Positions 9,080 through 17,593 of a stretch of DNA of 64,000 bases are shown piece by piece. Source of the stretch: Lactobacillus sp. CBA3605 (GTDB taxonomy: Bacteria > Bacillota > Bacilli > Lactobacillales > Lactobacillaceae); NCBI RefSeq assembly GCF_002970915.1, contig NZ_CP027190.1, positions 1,426,001 through 1,490,000 of the forward strand, given 5' to 3'. The notes beneath the pieces were generated by a model, which saw nothing but the letters and a program-made list of their open reading frames with translations, had not been told where the DNA came from and searched no databases. Position numbers and translations under genes: made by a program. Numbering within the stretch: the first letter of the stretch is position 1; each line of letters opens with the position of its first letter.

Positions 9080-10279
9080 ATGACACGTAAACAAACCATT
9101 GGCATACCATGGTTAATTGTTGGGCAGTTTATGAATAATATCGGAATGAGTTTTATTTGGCCATTAACGACCATTTATATGCATAATGTATTGGGAAAAT
9201 CATTGACGGAAACGGGAATCGTGTTATTGCTTAATTCTGTGGCGAATGTATTAGCGAGTACGATTGGCGGGCGGGTCTTTGACCGTGGTAACCCGTATTA
9301 TCTCCTGTTAATGGGAATTCTCTTGAATGGCGGGGCTAACTTCATGTTGATTTTTTATCACAGTTGGCCATGGTACCCAATGTTGCTCGTAGTGACTGGC
9401 TTTGCTAGTGGTTGGCTGAATACGATGTTCAATGCACTAGCTGCAAGTGTTCCCCGTGAAAAAATCCGACGCACCTTTACGTTTATGTATTTAGCCGCTA
9501 ACTTGGGCGTGGTTTTTGGCACGATGTTTGTGGGTATTGTCTATAGCTCGGGCATGGCGTTGTTATTTTCAATGACTACGGGACTTTATGTGATTTTTCT
9601 AGTGATTGCATTATTTAAGTACAACGTTGATTCTTCGAACGTCACGGGGGTGGATCCGCGGCAAGCACGGGCAATTCAGTTACCACGGGCTAATTATCGC
9701 ATTATTTGGACGTTTTTTATTAGTTTATTTATTATTTGGCTATTATACGAGCAATGGGTCAGCAATTTATCGGTTTACATGACTAATTTAGGGATGCCAT
9801 TGAGGAACTATAGCTTTTTATGGACGGTCAATGCCGGGCTATTAGTGGTTATTCAAAGCATCTTAAGTTTGCTAGGCAATCGGGTTAAGAATCTTTACTA
9901 TCAATTTTTCTTTGGCATGTTTTTTGTGGGCTTATCTTTCCTGTCACTAGTGATTGCTCATGATTATCCACATTTTATCTTTGCCATGATTCTGTTAACG
10001 ATTGGGGAAGCAACTTGGTCACCGGCAATTCCGACACTAGTCAGTCAATTATCACCGGTTCGGTCAAAAGGACGCTATCAAGGCCTTGTGCAAGCATTTT
10101 GTGCTTTGGGTCGATCGTTTGGCCCGTTATTTGGCGGCGTGATTATTGATAATTGGTCATATAAGAGTTTGTTTTTATTGGCTTTTGGCGTTTTACTGGT
10201 AGTCTTAGGTATTAATATGGTGGTGGTTCGGACGAATCACCAAAAAGCGGTCAATTACATGGATGGTCCGGTTAAATAA
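9080..10279 (+). CDS. Major facilitator superfamily transporter
   Basis: A 399-residue polytopic protein with about twelve hydrophobic segments in two halves, separated by a cytoplasmic loop near residues 185-205. The loop-2/3 motif appears as GGRVFDRGNPY, the position of the MFS signature G-x(3)-D-R. MFS proteins of this group move drugs, sugars or metabolites by proton exchange; the substrate cannot be told from the sequence. The start ATG follows AAAGGATGGGG. It stands alone between the dnaB terminator and proB, with a parS site four bases after its stop. An efflux role is a guess based on resemblance to multidrug MFS proteins of lactobacilli. Confidence 0.85.
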   Translation: MTRKQTIGIPWLIVGQFMNNIGMSFIWPLTTIYMHNVLGKSLTETGIVLLLNSVANVLASTIGGRVFDRGNPYYLLLMGILLNGGANFMLIFYHSWPWYPMLLVVTGFASGWLNTMFNALAASVPREKIRRTFTFMYLAANLGVVFGTMFVGIVYSSGMALLFSMTTGLYVIFLVIALFKYNVDSSNVTGVDPRQARAIQLPRANYRIIWTFFISLFIIWLLYEQWVSNLSVYMTNLGMPLRNYSFLWTVNAGLLVVIQSILSLLGNRVKNLYYQFFFGMFFVGLSFLSLVIAHDYPHFIFAMILLTIGEATWSPAIPTLVSQLSPVRSKGRYQGLVQAFCALGRSFGPLFGGVIIDNWSYKSLFLLAFGVLLVVLGINMVVVRTNHQKAVNYMDGPVK

Positions 10280-10282
10280 AAA

Positions 10283-10298
10283 TGTTTCACGTGAAACA
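10283..10298. promoter_or_regulatory. parS centromere site 1
   Basis: TGTTTCACGTGAAACA is a perfect 16-bp palindrome identical to the parS consensus bound by ParB/Spo0J in Firmicutes. Chromosomal parS sites cluster around oriC, where ParB loading organises the origin and recruits SMC. This copy lies in the short gap between the MFS gene and proB. Confidence 0.92.
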
Positions 10299-10324
10299 AA
10301 TCAGTTAGAGGTGGGTGCCAAATC

Positions 10325-11122
10325 GTGAGTGATAAACGAAAAATTCGCGCAAAACGCGTGGTGATTAAAGTTGGGACGAGCACGCTAGTCTACCCAGATG
10401 GGGCAATTAATCTGCGGGCAATTGATCAATTGGCATTTGTGATTAGTGCAATGCAGCATCGCGGCCGTGAAGTTGTCTTGGTGTCTTCGGGGGCAATTGG
10501 TGTCGGACTCAATTATATGGGACTTACGAAACGCCCAGCGGCTATTCCAGAACAACAAGCAATTGCGTCAATTGGGCAGACTGAACTGATTGCAATCTAT
10601 AAAGAACGTTTCGCTATTTATGAGCAAAAAATTGGGCAATTATTATTAACGCGCGATATTTTTGTTTACCCGACCAGTCATCATAATGTCTTGAATACGT
10701 TTGAAGCGTTACTAGCCGAAAAGGTGGTCCCAATTGTGAATGAGAATGATACGGTCGCAGTTGATGAGTTGGATCATGAGACTAAATTCGGTGATAATGA
10801 TCAATTGTCAGCAATTGTAGCGACTAATATTGGGGCGGATTTATTAATTATGTTGTCAGATATTGATGGGTTTTATGATGGCAATCCCAAGGACCCGGCG
10901 ACGCAACTGGTGCCCCATATTGCGCAAGTTGACGACCAGATTTATGCGTTGGCTGGTGGTAGTGGCAGTCGTTTTGGCACGGGTGGCATGGTAACCAAGT
11001 TAAAAGCGGCTGAACGGATGATTGCGGCCCATGGTCAAATGATTTTGGCAAATGGGGCAGACCCAACGGTGATTTTTGACTTACTTGATGGTGAACCGCT
11101 CGGAACGTTATTCGGGCGTTGA
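10325..11122 (+). CDS. proB: Glutamate 5-kinase
   Basis: A 265-residue amino-acid kinase, the short form without a C-terminal PUA domain. Recognisable segments are VVIKVGTSTL (phosphate binding, near residue 12), VSSGAIGVG (near 54), NENDTVAVDE (near 140), FGDNDQLSAIVA (near 158) and GTGGMVTKLKAAE (near 219). It phosphorylates glutamate to glutamyl-5-phosphate, the first step of proline synthesis. The start is a GTG; a purine-rich site (AGAGGTGG) lies about ten bases upstream. proA follows after 19 bases, so the two form the proBA operon. No T-box leader was found in front of it. Confidence 0.95.
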   Translation: MSDKRKIRAKRVVIKVGTSTLVYPDGAINLRAIDQLAFVISAMQHRGREVVLVSSGAIGVGLNYMGLTKRPAAIPEQQAIASIGQTELIAIYKERFAIYEQKIGQLLLTRDIFVYPTSHHNVLNTFEALLAEKVVPIVNENDTVAVDELDHETKFGDNDQLSAIVATNIGADLLIMLSDIDGFYDGNPKDPATQLVPHIAQVDDQIYALAGGSGSRFGTGGMVTKLKAAERMIAAHGQMILANGADPTVIFDLLDGEPLGTLFGR

Positions 11123-11141
11123 ATTAAGGAGGAAGCGGCAG

Positions 11142-12386
11142 ATGGCAACAGTTAATTTAGACCAATTAGGGGCGCAAGCCCAAGCAGCAAGTTACACCTT
11201 AGGATTATTAACAACAACTAAAAAGAATGCAGTTTTACGGGCAATGGCGACGGCACTGACGACTCATCAAGCTGATATTTTGGCGGCTAATGCCAAAGAC
11301 TTAGCTAATCCGCAAATCCCAGCAAAATTTATTGATCGGTTGACGCTAACAGCCGAGCGGATTGCTGCGATGGCAACTGGTCTGGAACAAGTGGCAGCGT
11401 TAGCGGATCCGATTGGCACGGTTGATCGTGGTTGGCGGAATGCGGCTGGTCTGCTGATAACCAAGGAACGGGTACCGTTAGGGGTGATTGGGATGATCTT
11501 TGAAGCCCGGCCGAATGTGACGATTGATGCGTCGGCGCTATGTTTTAAAACGGGGAATGCTGTCATTTTGCGTGGCGGTAAAGAGGCCTTGCATTCTAAT
11601 CAGGCTTTAGTGACAATTTTACGAGATGTATTGGCGGCGATGGCAATCGATCAGAATGCGATTCAATTAATTCAAGATACGTCGCATCAGACGGCTGCAG
11701 CCTTCATGCAATTGACGGATTATGTGGATGTGTTGATTCCCCGTGGGAGTGCCCGCTTAATCCAAACGGTCCTGGCAACAGCGACGGTGCCTGTAATCGA
11801 AACCGGCGCTGGCAATTGTCATGTGTATGTTGATCAAGCGGCACAATTACCAATGGCGACAGCGATTGTCGTGAACGGGAAAGTCCAACGGCCATCCGTT
11901 TGTAACGCAACTGAAAAATTATTGATTCATCGGGCAGTGGCAGCTGACTATTTGCCAACGATTATCAAAGCACTACGAAAACATCATGTGGAGGTCCGTG
12001 GTGATGCAGCGACGCAAGCCATTGTGCCAGATGTTAAGCCAGCGACGGCGGCTGATTGGAGTACCGAATATAATGATTTAATCATTGCGATTAAGGTGGT
12101 TGATTCGGAAGCCGCCGCAATTACGCATATCAATCATTATAATACGCAGCATTCTGAAGCAATTGTGACGGATGATTATCAAGCTGGCAAAGTCTTTCAG
12201 CAACGGGTAGATGCGGCATGTGTTTATATTAATGCTTCCACACGATTCACGGATGGTTTTGAATTTGGGTTTGGTGCCGAAATCGGAATTTCAACGCAAA
12301 AATTACACGCACGTGGGCCAATGGGCTTAGCTGAATTAACCTCATATAAGTATGTGATTGACGGCAATGGCCAGACGCGGGCTTAA
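11142..12386 (+). CDS. proA: Glutamate-5-semialdehyde dehydrogenase (gamma-glutamyl phosphate reductase)
   Basis: A 414-residue aldehyde-dehydrogenase-fold enzyme of normal ProA length. It reduces glutamyl-5-phosphate with NADPH to glutamate-5-semialdehyde, the second step of proline synthesis. It carries VPLGVIGMIFEARPNVT near residue 115, RGGKEALHSN near 145 and the catalytic-cysteine segment QRPSVCNATEK near 255; the C-terminal FGAEIGISTQKLHARGPMGL is also typical. I chose the ATG at 11142 because TAAGGAGGA lies eight bases before it; longer in-frame starts run into proB. A GC-rich dyad (CAGCAGGC ... GCCTGCTG) soon after the stop may end the transcript but lacks a T run. Confidence 0.96.
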   Translation: MATVNLDQLGAQAQAASYTLGLLTTTKKNAVLRAMATALTTHQADILAANAKDLANPQIPAKFIDRLTLTAERIAAMATGLEQVAALADPIGTVDRGWRNAAGLLITKERVPLGVIGMIFEARPNVTIDASALCFKTGNAVILRGGKEALHSNQALVTILRDVLAAMAIDQNAIQLIQDTSHQTAAAFMQLTDYVDVLIPRGSARLIQTVLATATVPVIETGAGNCHVYVDQAAQLPMATAIVVNGKVQRPSVCNATEKLLIHRAVAADYLPTIIKALRKHHVEVRGDAATQAIVPDVKPATAADWSTEYNDLIIAIKVVDSEAAAITHINHYNTQHSEAIVTDDYQAGKVFQQRVDAACVYINASTRFTDGFEFGFGAEIGISTQKLHARGPMGLAELTSYKYVIDGNGQTRA

Positions 12387-12555
12387 ATTAAGATGCCAGC
12401 AGGCCTTAAGCGGGACAGATTGGACGTTCAAAGCCTGCTGACGCCATTCTAATGGTTGGTTTGAATAACTAGTCGGTTAAAATTAAACAACGGTTATTGC
12501 GGCTGTAATTGAGAATTGTAAAGAAGTTTACATATTTTTTACAATAACGTGCTAG

Positions 12556-12695
12556 TTGCTTAGCTGGGATAGCGCTATATTATGGGTGTACTTCTTAATC
12601 AGCACCCCGCGATTAGTCATTAAGAAGTATCCCCGTCGATCCTTAAAGACGTAAAATTAGGTCATGACTTCCTTGATTGGTCATGGCTTTTTTTT
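12556..12695 (+). ncRNA. Candidate small RNA with its own promoter and terminator
   Basis: The gap between proA and the HAD gene (12387-12796) holds no reading frame, but it has the layout of a short transcription unit. TTGCTT (12556-12561) and TATTAT (12578-12583), 16 bases apart, could be a promoter starting near 12590. The transcript would open with an 11-bp stem, TACTTCTTAAT (12589-12599) against ATTAAGAAGTA (12619-12629), with a C-rich loop containing CACCCCGCG. It would end about 105 nt later at a strong terminator (12661-12695). C-rich loops are typical of Gram-positive regulatory RNAs that pair with Shine-Dalgarno sequences, but that role is inference. Alternatively it is a leader ending in an attenuator upstream of the HAD gene. 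Confidence 0.45.
12661..12695 (+). terminator. Terminator in the proA-HAD gap
   Basis: GTCATGAC (12661-12668) pairs with GTCATGGC (12680-12687), with one G-U pair, and is followed by eight T residues. It lies about 60 bases before the downstream ribosome-binding site. Confidence 0.8.
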
Positions 12696-12796
12696 GTTTT
12701 CTAACTGGGTTGAGACCGGTGCTTTTTGGCTAAGCGGGTTATACTTAAGCGGACATGAACTTCAAGGTGATGGTTTTTCATAAGGGGGAATTCAAC

Positions 12797-13564
12797 GTGT
12801 ATCAAGCAGTGGTGTTTTTTGATTTAGATGGGACCCTAATGCGGGACGACAAAACAGTGGCTCCTAGTAGCGTGCAAGCGATTCAACAGTTGCGGGCCAA
12901 CCAGATTTTACCGGTCATTGCGACTGGCCGTAATGTGTTTGAAGTAGCGTCTATTATGCGCCAAACGCACATTGATTCAATCGTGAGTGCTAACGGGAGT
13001 TATGTGCAATATCAAGGGCAATTTTTAGCGGCGCATGAATTGGATAAAGACCTATTAACGGATATCACGCACTTTGCGAATCAGCGCGGAGAAGCCTTGG
13101 CCTACTACAACAACGCCGGTTTTGCGCTAAGTCATCAAGATGCGTTAACGGTTCATAACTATCACAGCTTACAACAAGCGGTTCAGGTTCGTCCGAATTA
13201 CTATCGGGATCACCATATTAACTTTTTACTTATTTTTAATACGCATGCTGCCGAACAATATCAGCAACGGTATCGAGGGCGTTTGAGCTTAGTTCGTAAT
13301 AATCCGCAGGCGTTAGATACGATGCAATGGGGTGTTTCAAAAGCAAGTGGGATTGATGATATCTTAAGGACAGCGCAGTTAACCCAGGTGCCCACGTATG
13401 CGTTTGGTGATGACTTAAATGATATTGAGATGCTTCACCGCGTGCAGTATCCTGTCGCAATGGACAATGGCAATCCGCAAGTTAAACGCTTGGCACGTTA
13501 TGTGACCGCTGATAATGAGCATGATGGCATCAGACAAGGGCTGCAACATTTTGACTTGATTTGA
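12797..13564 (+). CDS. HAD-superfamily phosphatase, Cof/YidA type
   Basis: A 255-residue hydrolase. Motif I is FFDLDGTLM at residues 6-14 (nucleophile Asp followed by acid/base Asp), motif II is VIATGRN near 42, and motif IV is FGDDLNDIEM near 202 (magnesium-binding Asp pair), with a type C2B cap between. Enzymes of this class remove phosphate from sugar phosphates, pyridoxal phosphate or nucleotides; the substrate here is unknown. I chose the GTG at 12797 because AAGGGGGAA lies seven bases before it and the protein then begins directly with the core strand. A longer ATG start at 12755 has no ribosome-binding site. Confidence 0.85.
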   Translation: MYQAVVFFDLDGTLMRDDKTVAPSSVQAIQQLRANQILPVIATGRNVFEVASIMRQTHIDSIVSANGSYVQYQGQFLAAHELDKDLLTDITHFANQRGEALAYYNNAGFALSHQDALTVHNYHSLQQAVQVRPNYYRDHHINFLLIFNTHAAEQYQQRYRGRLSLVRNNPQALDTMQWGVSKASGIDDILRTAQLTQVPTYAFGDDLNDIEMLHRVQYPVAMDNGNPQVKRLARYVTADNEHDGIRQGLQHFDLI

Positions 13565-13587
13565 GTTTTGATCAATTATTGGAACCT

Positions 13588-13623
13588 AAAAAAGTGTTCG
13601 AGGATTATTCCCGAACACTTTTT
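13588..13623. terminator. Bidirectional terminator between HAD gene and pgmB
   Basis: AAAAAGTGTTCG and CGAACACTTTTT are reverse complements flanking a short AT-rich loop. With A runs on one side and T runs on the other, it can stop transcription from both convergent genes. Confidence 0.85.
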
Positions 13624-13634
13624 AGCTGGTAGGG

Positions 13635-14306
13635 TTAAGCCATGGCAGCTTTAATGTTGGCTAACGTGAGCTGAGCGGTGGTGGCAAAATTAATGTCAGC
13701 TGCGGCGAGCACGGTTGCGTCACCAATCCCAATTGAAGTCTCACCGGCGCCATTAATTGATTGCACGCCAGCAGCGGCATCTTCGACCCCAATGCATTGT
13801 TGCGGATCCAAGTTGAGAATTTCAGCTCCACGACGGAAAATCTCAGGATCGGGTTTCCCATGAGTTAAACTCGTGGGGTCAATTGATTTCGTGAAATAAG
13901 CTTCTAAGCCCAAGTGTTTTAAAACGAGTGGTGAATTTTTTGAAGCTGAAGCTAGTGATAGTAAGTAACCATGAGCCTTTAAATCTGCTAAGAATGGTTT
14001 AATGCCAGGGAGAATATTAGCCGGCGTCATTTGGGCGACTAATTTTAAGTAATTCTCATTTTTTTGCGTTGCTAGCGTTGTTTTTTCAGCAAGTGTAAAG
14101 TCATTTTCACGATGGTCATGCGCTAAAATCAGATTTAATGAATCCATGCGACTAATGCCTTTTAAAGCATCCGCCAAGTGGTCGTCCCACTTGACGCCGA
14201 CTTGATCTGCCACTTGATGCCAAGCCTGGCTATGAAAAATCGAAGTATCCGTAATCACCCCATCTAAATCGAAAACAAAGCCTTTAATATCAGAAAATTT
14301 TGCCAT
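13635..14306 (-). CDS. pgmB: Beta-phosphoglucomutase
   Basis: A 223-residue HAD enzyme. The nucleophile motif is FVFDLDGVITDT at residues 10-21, the cap contains the SRxxSLxxIL-like segment ISRMDSLNLIL, and later motifs are LASASKNS near 117, GKPDPEIF near 148 and GVEDAAAGVQSI near 170. It interconverts beta-glucose-1-phosphate and glucose-6-phosphate in maltose or trehalose phosphorolysis. AGGAGG lies eight bases before the ATG. In lactobacilli pgmB normally follows a maltose phosphorylase gene; here only a 3' tail of such a gene precedes it, and the promoter ahead carries a perfect cre box. The enzyme may therefore have lost its partner in this locus. Confidence 0.95.
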   Translation of the reverse strand: MAKFSDIKGFVFDLDGVITDTSIFHSQAWHQVADQVGVKWDDHLADALKGISRMDSLNLILAHDHRENDFTLAEKTTLATQKNENYLKLVAQMTPANILPGIKPFLADLKAHGYLLSLASASKNSPLVLKHLGLEAYFTKSIDPTSLTHGKPDPEIFRRGAEILNLDPQQCIGVEDAAAGVQSINGAGETSIGIGDATVLAAADINFATTAQLTLANIKAAMA

Positions 14307-14318
14307 TGTAAGAGCCTC

Positions 14319-14447
14319 CTAATTTTCGGCATCGGCCACCGTTAGTGGTTGATTGGCCTGTAAATGGTGCATTTTAGCCGTAAGTTGACTCGTGGGTTGC
14401 TGGTCAGTAGTCACCGTGATACCCAGATGAATGCTTTCAGTACGAGT
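14319..14447 (-). pseudogene. 3' remnant of a GH65 glycoside phosphorylase gene (probably maltose phosphorylase)
   Basis: In the frame whose stop (14319-14321) overlaps the pgmB ribosome-binding site, 42 codons are open. They end ESIHLGITVTTD ... QANQPLTVADAEN, which resembles the short beta-sandwich C-terminal domain of GH65 phosphorylases, whose last strands often read hitV...plsV. The context supports this: maltose phosphorylase directly precedes pgmB in many lactobacilli. The rest of the gene (over 2 kb expected) is gone, and a promoter with a cre box sits right upstream, as though the body was deleted. Family assignment is by resemblance and position; a search could overturn it. Confidence 0.5.
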
Positions 14448-14478
14448 TCAGTGTTTGTAAATGCTATTGGTCAAAGTC

Positions 14479-14515
14479 ATTATACCGACTTACACCGTTA
14501 TTGACAACGCTTTCA
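14479..14515 (-). promoter_or_regulatory. Sigma-A promoter overlapped by a cre (CcpA) site, reading into pgmB
   Basis: On the minus strand, TTGTCA (14507-14502) and TATAAT (14484-14479) are spaced by 17 bases, nearly the ideal promoter. TGAAAGCGTTGTCA (14515-14502) fits the catabolite-responsive element TGWAANCGNTNWCA at every position and covers the -35 hexamer. CcpA bound there would block RNA polymerase when glucose is present, as expected for a maltose operon. Confidence 0.82.
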
Positions 14516-14616
14516 TTAATTTTGGAATGAAGTTGTAATAATCCTGAAAAGTTGATGGGAATGGTGACTGTTGGTCATTTTCTAATCTGGGTGTTTTGCT
14601 TCGTGGTGGCTTAGTC

Positions 14617-14655
14617 AAAAAAACGCCCGCAGACCTGTTGGCCGTGAGGGTGTTA
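14617..14655 (-). terminator. Terminator of the PNPOx-like gene
   Basis: Reading the minus strand, AACACCC and GGGCGTT plus an inner GGCC-AACA-GGTC stem fold into one interrupted hairpin, followed by TTTTTTT. The hairpin starts within the stop codon of the gene. Confidence 0.65.
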
Positions 14656-15105
14656 ATTGGGGTTAAGACTAGTCCATTCAGCAGTATTAGCGACGCGCTC
14701 AAGATGATCAATGGTCATGGCTTGACGAATTTTAATCGTTTGGGTTTGAAAGCGTAGGATAACGGGATCTTTATAAGCCAATTGTTGCTGAAAGGTAGTG
14801 AGCTCCGGTTGCCAAGTGGGGCCTATTTGTTCGGGACTGCTGAGTGTTAGATGTCCTTTGAGCATTAAAGACGCATAGTCGGCCAGATGATAACAAAATA
14901 ATGTCGCCCGGCGATTATGCTGAATATTTTGGGCTGTCATGGTTTGACGGCTGGTATAGAAAAAGAGCTGTTCGAGTGTCCGGTGAGTCGGTAATGGACT
15001 TAATGCAACCAGCGTTGGAAATCCAGTTGTATCAACGGTTGCTACGGTAAAGACCGGTGTTGTTTGAATCATTTGCAGAGCGGCCTGACGGGTCGTATGT
15101 TGCAT
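14653..15105 (-). CDS. Pyridoxamine 5'-phosphate oxidase-like flavin-binding protein
   Basis: A 150-residue split-barrel protein of the PNPOx-like family. The N-terminal barrel segment FTVATVDTTGFPTLVALSPL aligns with the usual (A/V)-T-x-D-x-x-G-x-P pattern, followed by LFFYTSRQTMTAQNIQHNRRATL, the typical flavin-phosphate contact region with K/N-x-x-N-x-x-R-A. Proteins of this size usually bind FMN, F420 or heme and are often stress-induced; the reaction is unknown. It is preceded by AAGGAGGGGG and stands alone between two terminators. Confidence 0.8.
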   Translation of the reverse strand: MQHTTRQAALQMIQTTPVFTVATVDTTGFPTLVALSPLPTHRTLEQLFFYTSRQTMTAQNIQHNRRATLFCYHLADYASLMLKGHLTLSSPEQIGPTWQPELTTFQQQLAYKDPVILRFQTQTIKIRQAMTIDHLERVANTAEWTSLNPN

Positions 15106-15290
15106 TTGAACCCCCTCCTTTTTTGAAACTAGCTAATGCTAGTATGCCGGAAGGGGGTGCGGTTGTCATTTGATTTGCTTTGGGGAATCTGAGCCATGGA
15201 AAGTGCTAATTTCGATGACATATTTAATTTTTTTAAATTTAAATGGTGTATCCTTTGAAGTAATAAAAACATATTGAGGTCATTTAGCAT

Positions 15291-15989
15291 ATGAAAAAAA
15301 CAATATTACTAGTAGAAGATGAACCAGGACTGGCTGACTCATTAGCAACTGAATTTCAATTTGAAGACTACGAGGTTATTAAGGCTGCGGATGGTTTGCA
15401 GGCAGTAACGCTGTTTCATGAAAATCAAAATGAAATTAATTTAATAATTCTTGATTGGATGTTACCAAAGTTAGATGGATTGGGCGTATTGCGGCGTATT
15501 CGGCGTCAAAGTCTAACCGTTCCTGTAATTATGTTAACTGCGCGCGATTATGTTGGGGATAAAGTCGCAGGACTACAAGGCGGTGCTGATGATTATGTAA
15601 CGAAGCCATTTGATATTGAAGAATTGTTGGCACGGATGCAAGTGGCATTACGGCACCAAGAAAATCATGTGGATGATAGTCAGTATTACCGATTAGCTGA
15701 TTTAAATTTAGATGTTAAAACGAAACAAGTGAGTCGACATGAGCAGAATATTCAATTAACGCAAAGAGAATTTCAGTTGTTGTTAGAATTATTTAAGCAT
15801 AGTGGTGAGACCTGTACGCGTGAAGAATTGTTGAATGCAGTTTGGGGCATTGACTTTGAAGGGCAGCCAAATATCGTAGACGTGTATGTCAGATATTTGC
15901 GGAATAAAATTGATTGTAATCCGCATGAGATCAAGCTTATTCAAACAGTGCGTGGCGTGGGATACGCTTTAGCGACTAACTATAGCTAG
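15291..15989 (+). CDS. Response regulator, OmpR/PhoB family
   Basis: A 232-residue DNA-binding regulator. The receiver domain (about 1-118) has the acidic pair VEDEP, the phospho-acceptor Asp in IILDWMLPK near residue 55, the Thr in MLTARD near 84 and the Lys in VTKPF near 106. A winged-helix DNA-binding domain (about 132-228, with LTQREFQLLLELF and VDVYVRYLRNKI) follows. Its partner kinase starts 15 bases downstream. The pair ends at a strong terminator just before the surface-glycosylation cluster, which makes that cluster a possible target. It is distinct from WalR, found 8 kb further on. Confidence 0.93.
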   Translation: MKKTILLVEDEPGLADSLATEFQFEDYEVIKAADGLQAVTLFHENQNEINLIILDWMLPKLDGLGVLRRIRRQSLTVPVIMLTARDYVGDKVAGLQGGADDYVTKPFDIEELLARMQVALRHQENHVDDSQYYRLADLNLDVKTKQVSRHEQNIQLTQREFQLLLELFKHSGETCTREELLNAVWGIDFEGQPNIVDVYVRYLRNKIDCNPHEIKLIQTVRGVGYALATNYS

Positions 15990-16004
15990 TGAGGAAAATG
16001 ACGA

Positions 16005-17363
16005 ATGAAAATACAGGTTAAACAGAATAATGCTTCAATCATGTTGCGAAATATGATTTTTATGGTGGTTGCAATAACGTTATTATTAGGATTAACAACA
16101 GTTGTTGCTGTTGGGCATCAGTTGCTAGAAGTCGCTAATGAAAATTCTGTTAACATTGTGAAAAGTCTGGAAAAAACGGTTATTGATGGTAATCATGATT
16201 GGAAAAATTGGCGGCGAAATAGTACTTTAGATACAAGTACCAGCTATGTTCATGTTCAGAATATGCGGGTACATGCGAAAACCAAAAACTATTATTCACC
16301 AGATACGATTGATTTGCTGAAAGTTAGTCCTAAAAAGGTGCCATTAATTAAGAACTTATACTATCGTAATCATGTTGGATTTTTATATATGGTCCATGGT
16401 CACGCTCACGGTATCCACTATCAATTATGGGTAAAATTGAACAATCAATTGGAATTGCTCATGCGAGTTATTGAAGTAATGATTGTTATTTTAGGATTAA
16501 CATTACTGGTGAGTCCGTTCTATATTCGATTGGTTGCTAAGCGATTGACGGCGCCTTTAACAACGTTAACTGCGGCTGCACAAGTGGCTGTAACTGATAA
16601 TAATGATCAGCTGATTAAATTGCCGGTTCCTGATAAACCAACTGAAGTGCAGACCTTAGCGCTTAGTTTTAATGATTTATTGGCCGAAGTCTATCAACAA
16701 ACAGAACGAGAAAAAAATTTTGTGATGAATGCAGCACATGAGTTACGGACGCCAATTGCAACTATTAAAAGTAATGCACAGTTGGTATTACGCCGTAGTA
16801 AAGCCCATCCAGAAATTATTGAAAAATCACTTGGTTATATTAATGAAGAGTCGCAGCAAATGCAAACTTTGGTAGATGAACTTTTGGTTTTATCACGGGC
16901 GGATAAGGTGGTACTACCACTAGCTCCGTATGATATCAGTGCATCATTGACTGAATTAGCACAGCGCATGCAGCCAGTTTTAAGTCAAAAATTAAAATTA
17001 GTGATACCAGCAGCCATTGAAGTTACGGCTAATCAAGACAGTGTTAATCAGATTGTCACTAGTCTCCTGACGAATGCCGGCAAATATACACCGGCTGAAA
17101 GTTTACTGGAATTGCGATTGCAGGTGGCTAATAATAGTGAACTATTGGTGCAAGTCGTAGATGTTGGCCCAGGAATTATAGCCGCTGATAAGACCAAAGT
17201 TTTTGATCGTTTTTATCGGGGTGCGGATGTGCGGGGAACGACCAATGGGACCGGGTTAGGTTTAGCTATTGCCAAGCGCTTAGCCAGTCTAAATCATGCC
17301 ACCTTAACTGTTACTGATAATCAACCGCAAGGGAGTATTTTCACACTAGCTTTTAAGCATTAA
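16005..17363 (+). CDS. Sensor histidine kinase
   Basis: A 452-residue membrane kinase. One transmembrane helix lies near residues 17-40 and a second near 152-175, bracketing an extracellular sensor of about 110 residues. HAMP (about 175-230) and HisKA follow, with the phospho-acceptor His in AAHELRTPIAT near residue 243. The ATP-binding domain has an N-box NQIVTSLLTNAGKYT, a G1 box VDVGPGI and a G2 box GTGLGLAIAKR. It would phosphorylate the regulator encoded just upstream. The sensor has a His-rich stretch (VHGHAHGIHY, near 129-138), suggesting metal or pH sensing, which is inference. GAGGAAAATG precedes the start. Confidence 0.92.
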   Translation: MKIQVKQNNASIMLRNMIFMVVAITLLLGLTTVVAVGHQLLEVANENSVNIVKSLEKTVIDGNHDWKNWRRNSTLDTSTSYVHVQNMRVHAKTKNYYSPDTIDLLKVSPKKVPLIKNLYYRNHVGFLYMVHGHAHGIHYQLWVKLNNQLELLMRVIEVMIVILGLTLLVSPFYIRLVAKRLTAPLTTLTAAAQVAVTDNNDQLIKLPVPDKPTEVQTLALSFNDLLAEVYQQTEREKNFVMNAAHELRTPIATIKSNAQLVLRRSKAHPEIIEKSLGYINEESQQMQTLVDELLVLSRADKVVLPLAPYDISASLTELAQRMQPVLSQKLKLVIPAAIEVTANQDSVNQIVTSLLTNAGKYTPAESLLELRLQVANNSELLVQVVDVGPGIIAADKTKVFDRFYRGADVRGTTNGTGLGLAIAKRLASLNHATLTVTDNQPQGSIFTLAFKH

Positions 17364-17382
17364 TGCGGGTTAAATCATTATA

Positions 17383-17426
17383 AAAATAAGCTTCAAAAAA
17401 TGATGCCATTTTTTGAAGCTTATTTT
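17383..17426. terminator. Strong terminator after the two-component system
   Basis: A 20-bp perfect stem (17383-17402 with 17407-17426) around a four-base loop, flanked by A and T runs on either side, so it may work in both directions. It separates the regulator/kinase pair from the membrane cluster downstream. Confidence 0.9.
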
Positions 17427-17593
17427 AGTGCGTATTCTGAAAATATCTCAGAAATGACCCGCTTTGAAAGTGGGATTGGCAGGCATTGCGTTTTTAAACT
17501 AAAAAAATTTCATAATTAGTTTATCAAACCTAACTTTTTATCAACAGCCTTAATGAGTATGCTATAGCTATCCTAAAAACCGAGGTGAATGAG

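Noticed and set aside
10300..10324. Possible T-box or proline-responsive leader before proBA
   Set aside because: The gap is too short and no T-box core sequence is present.
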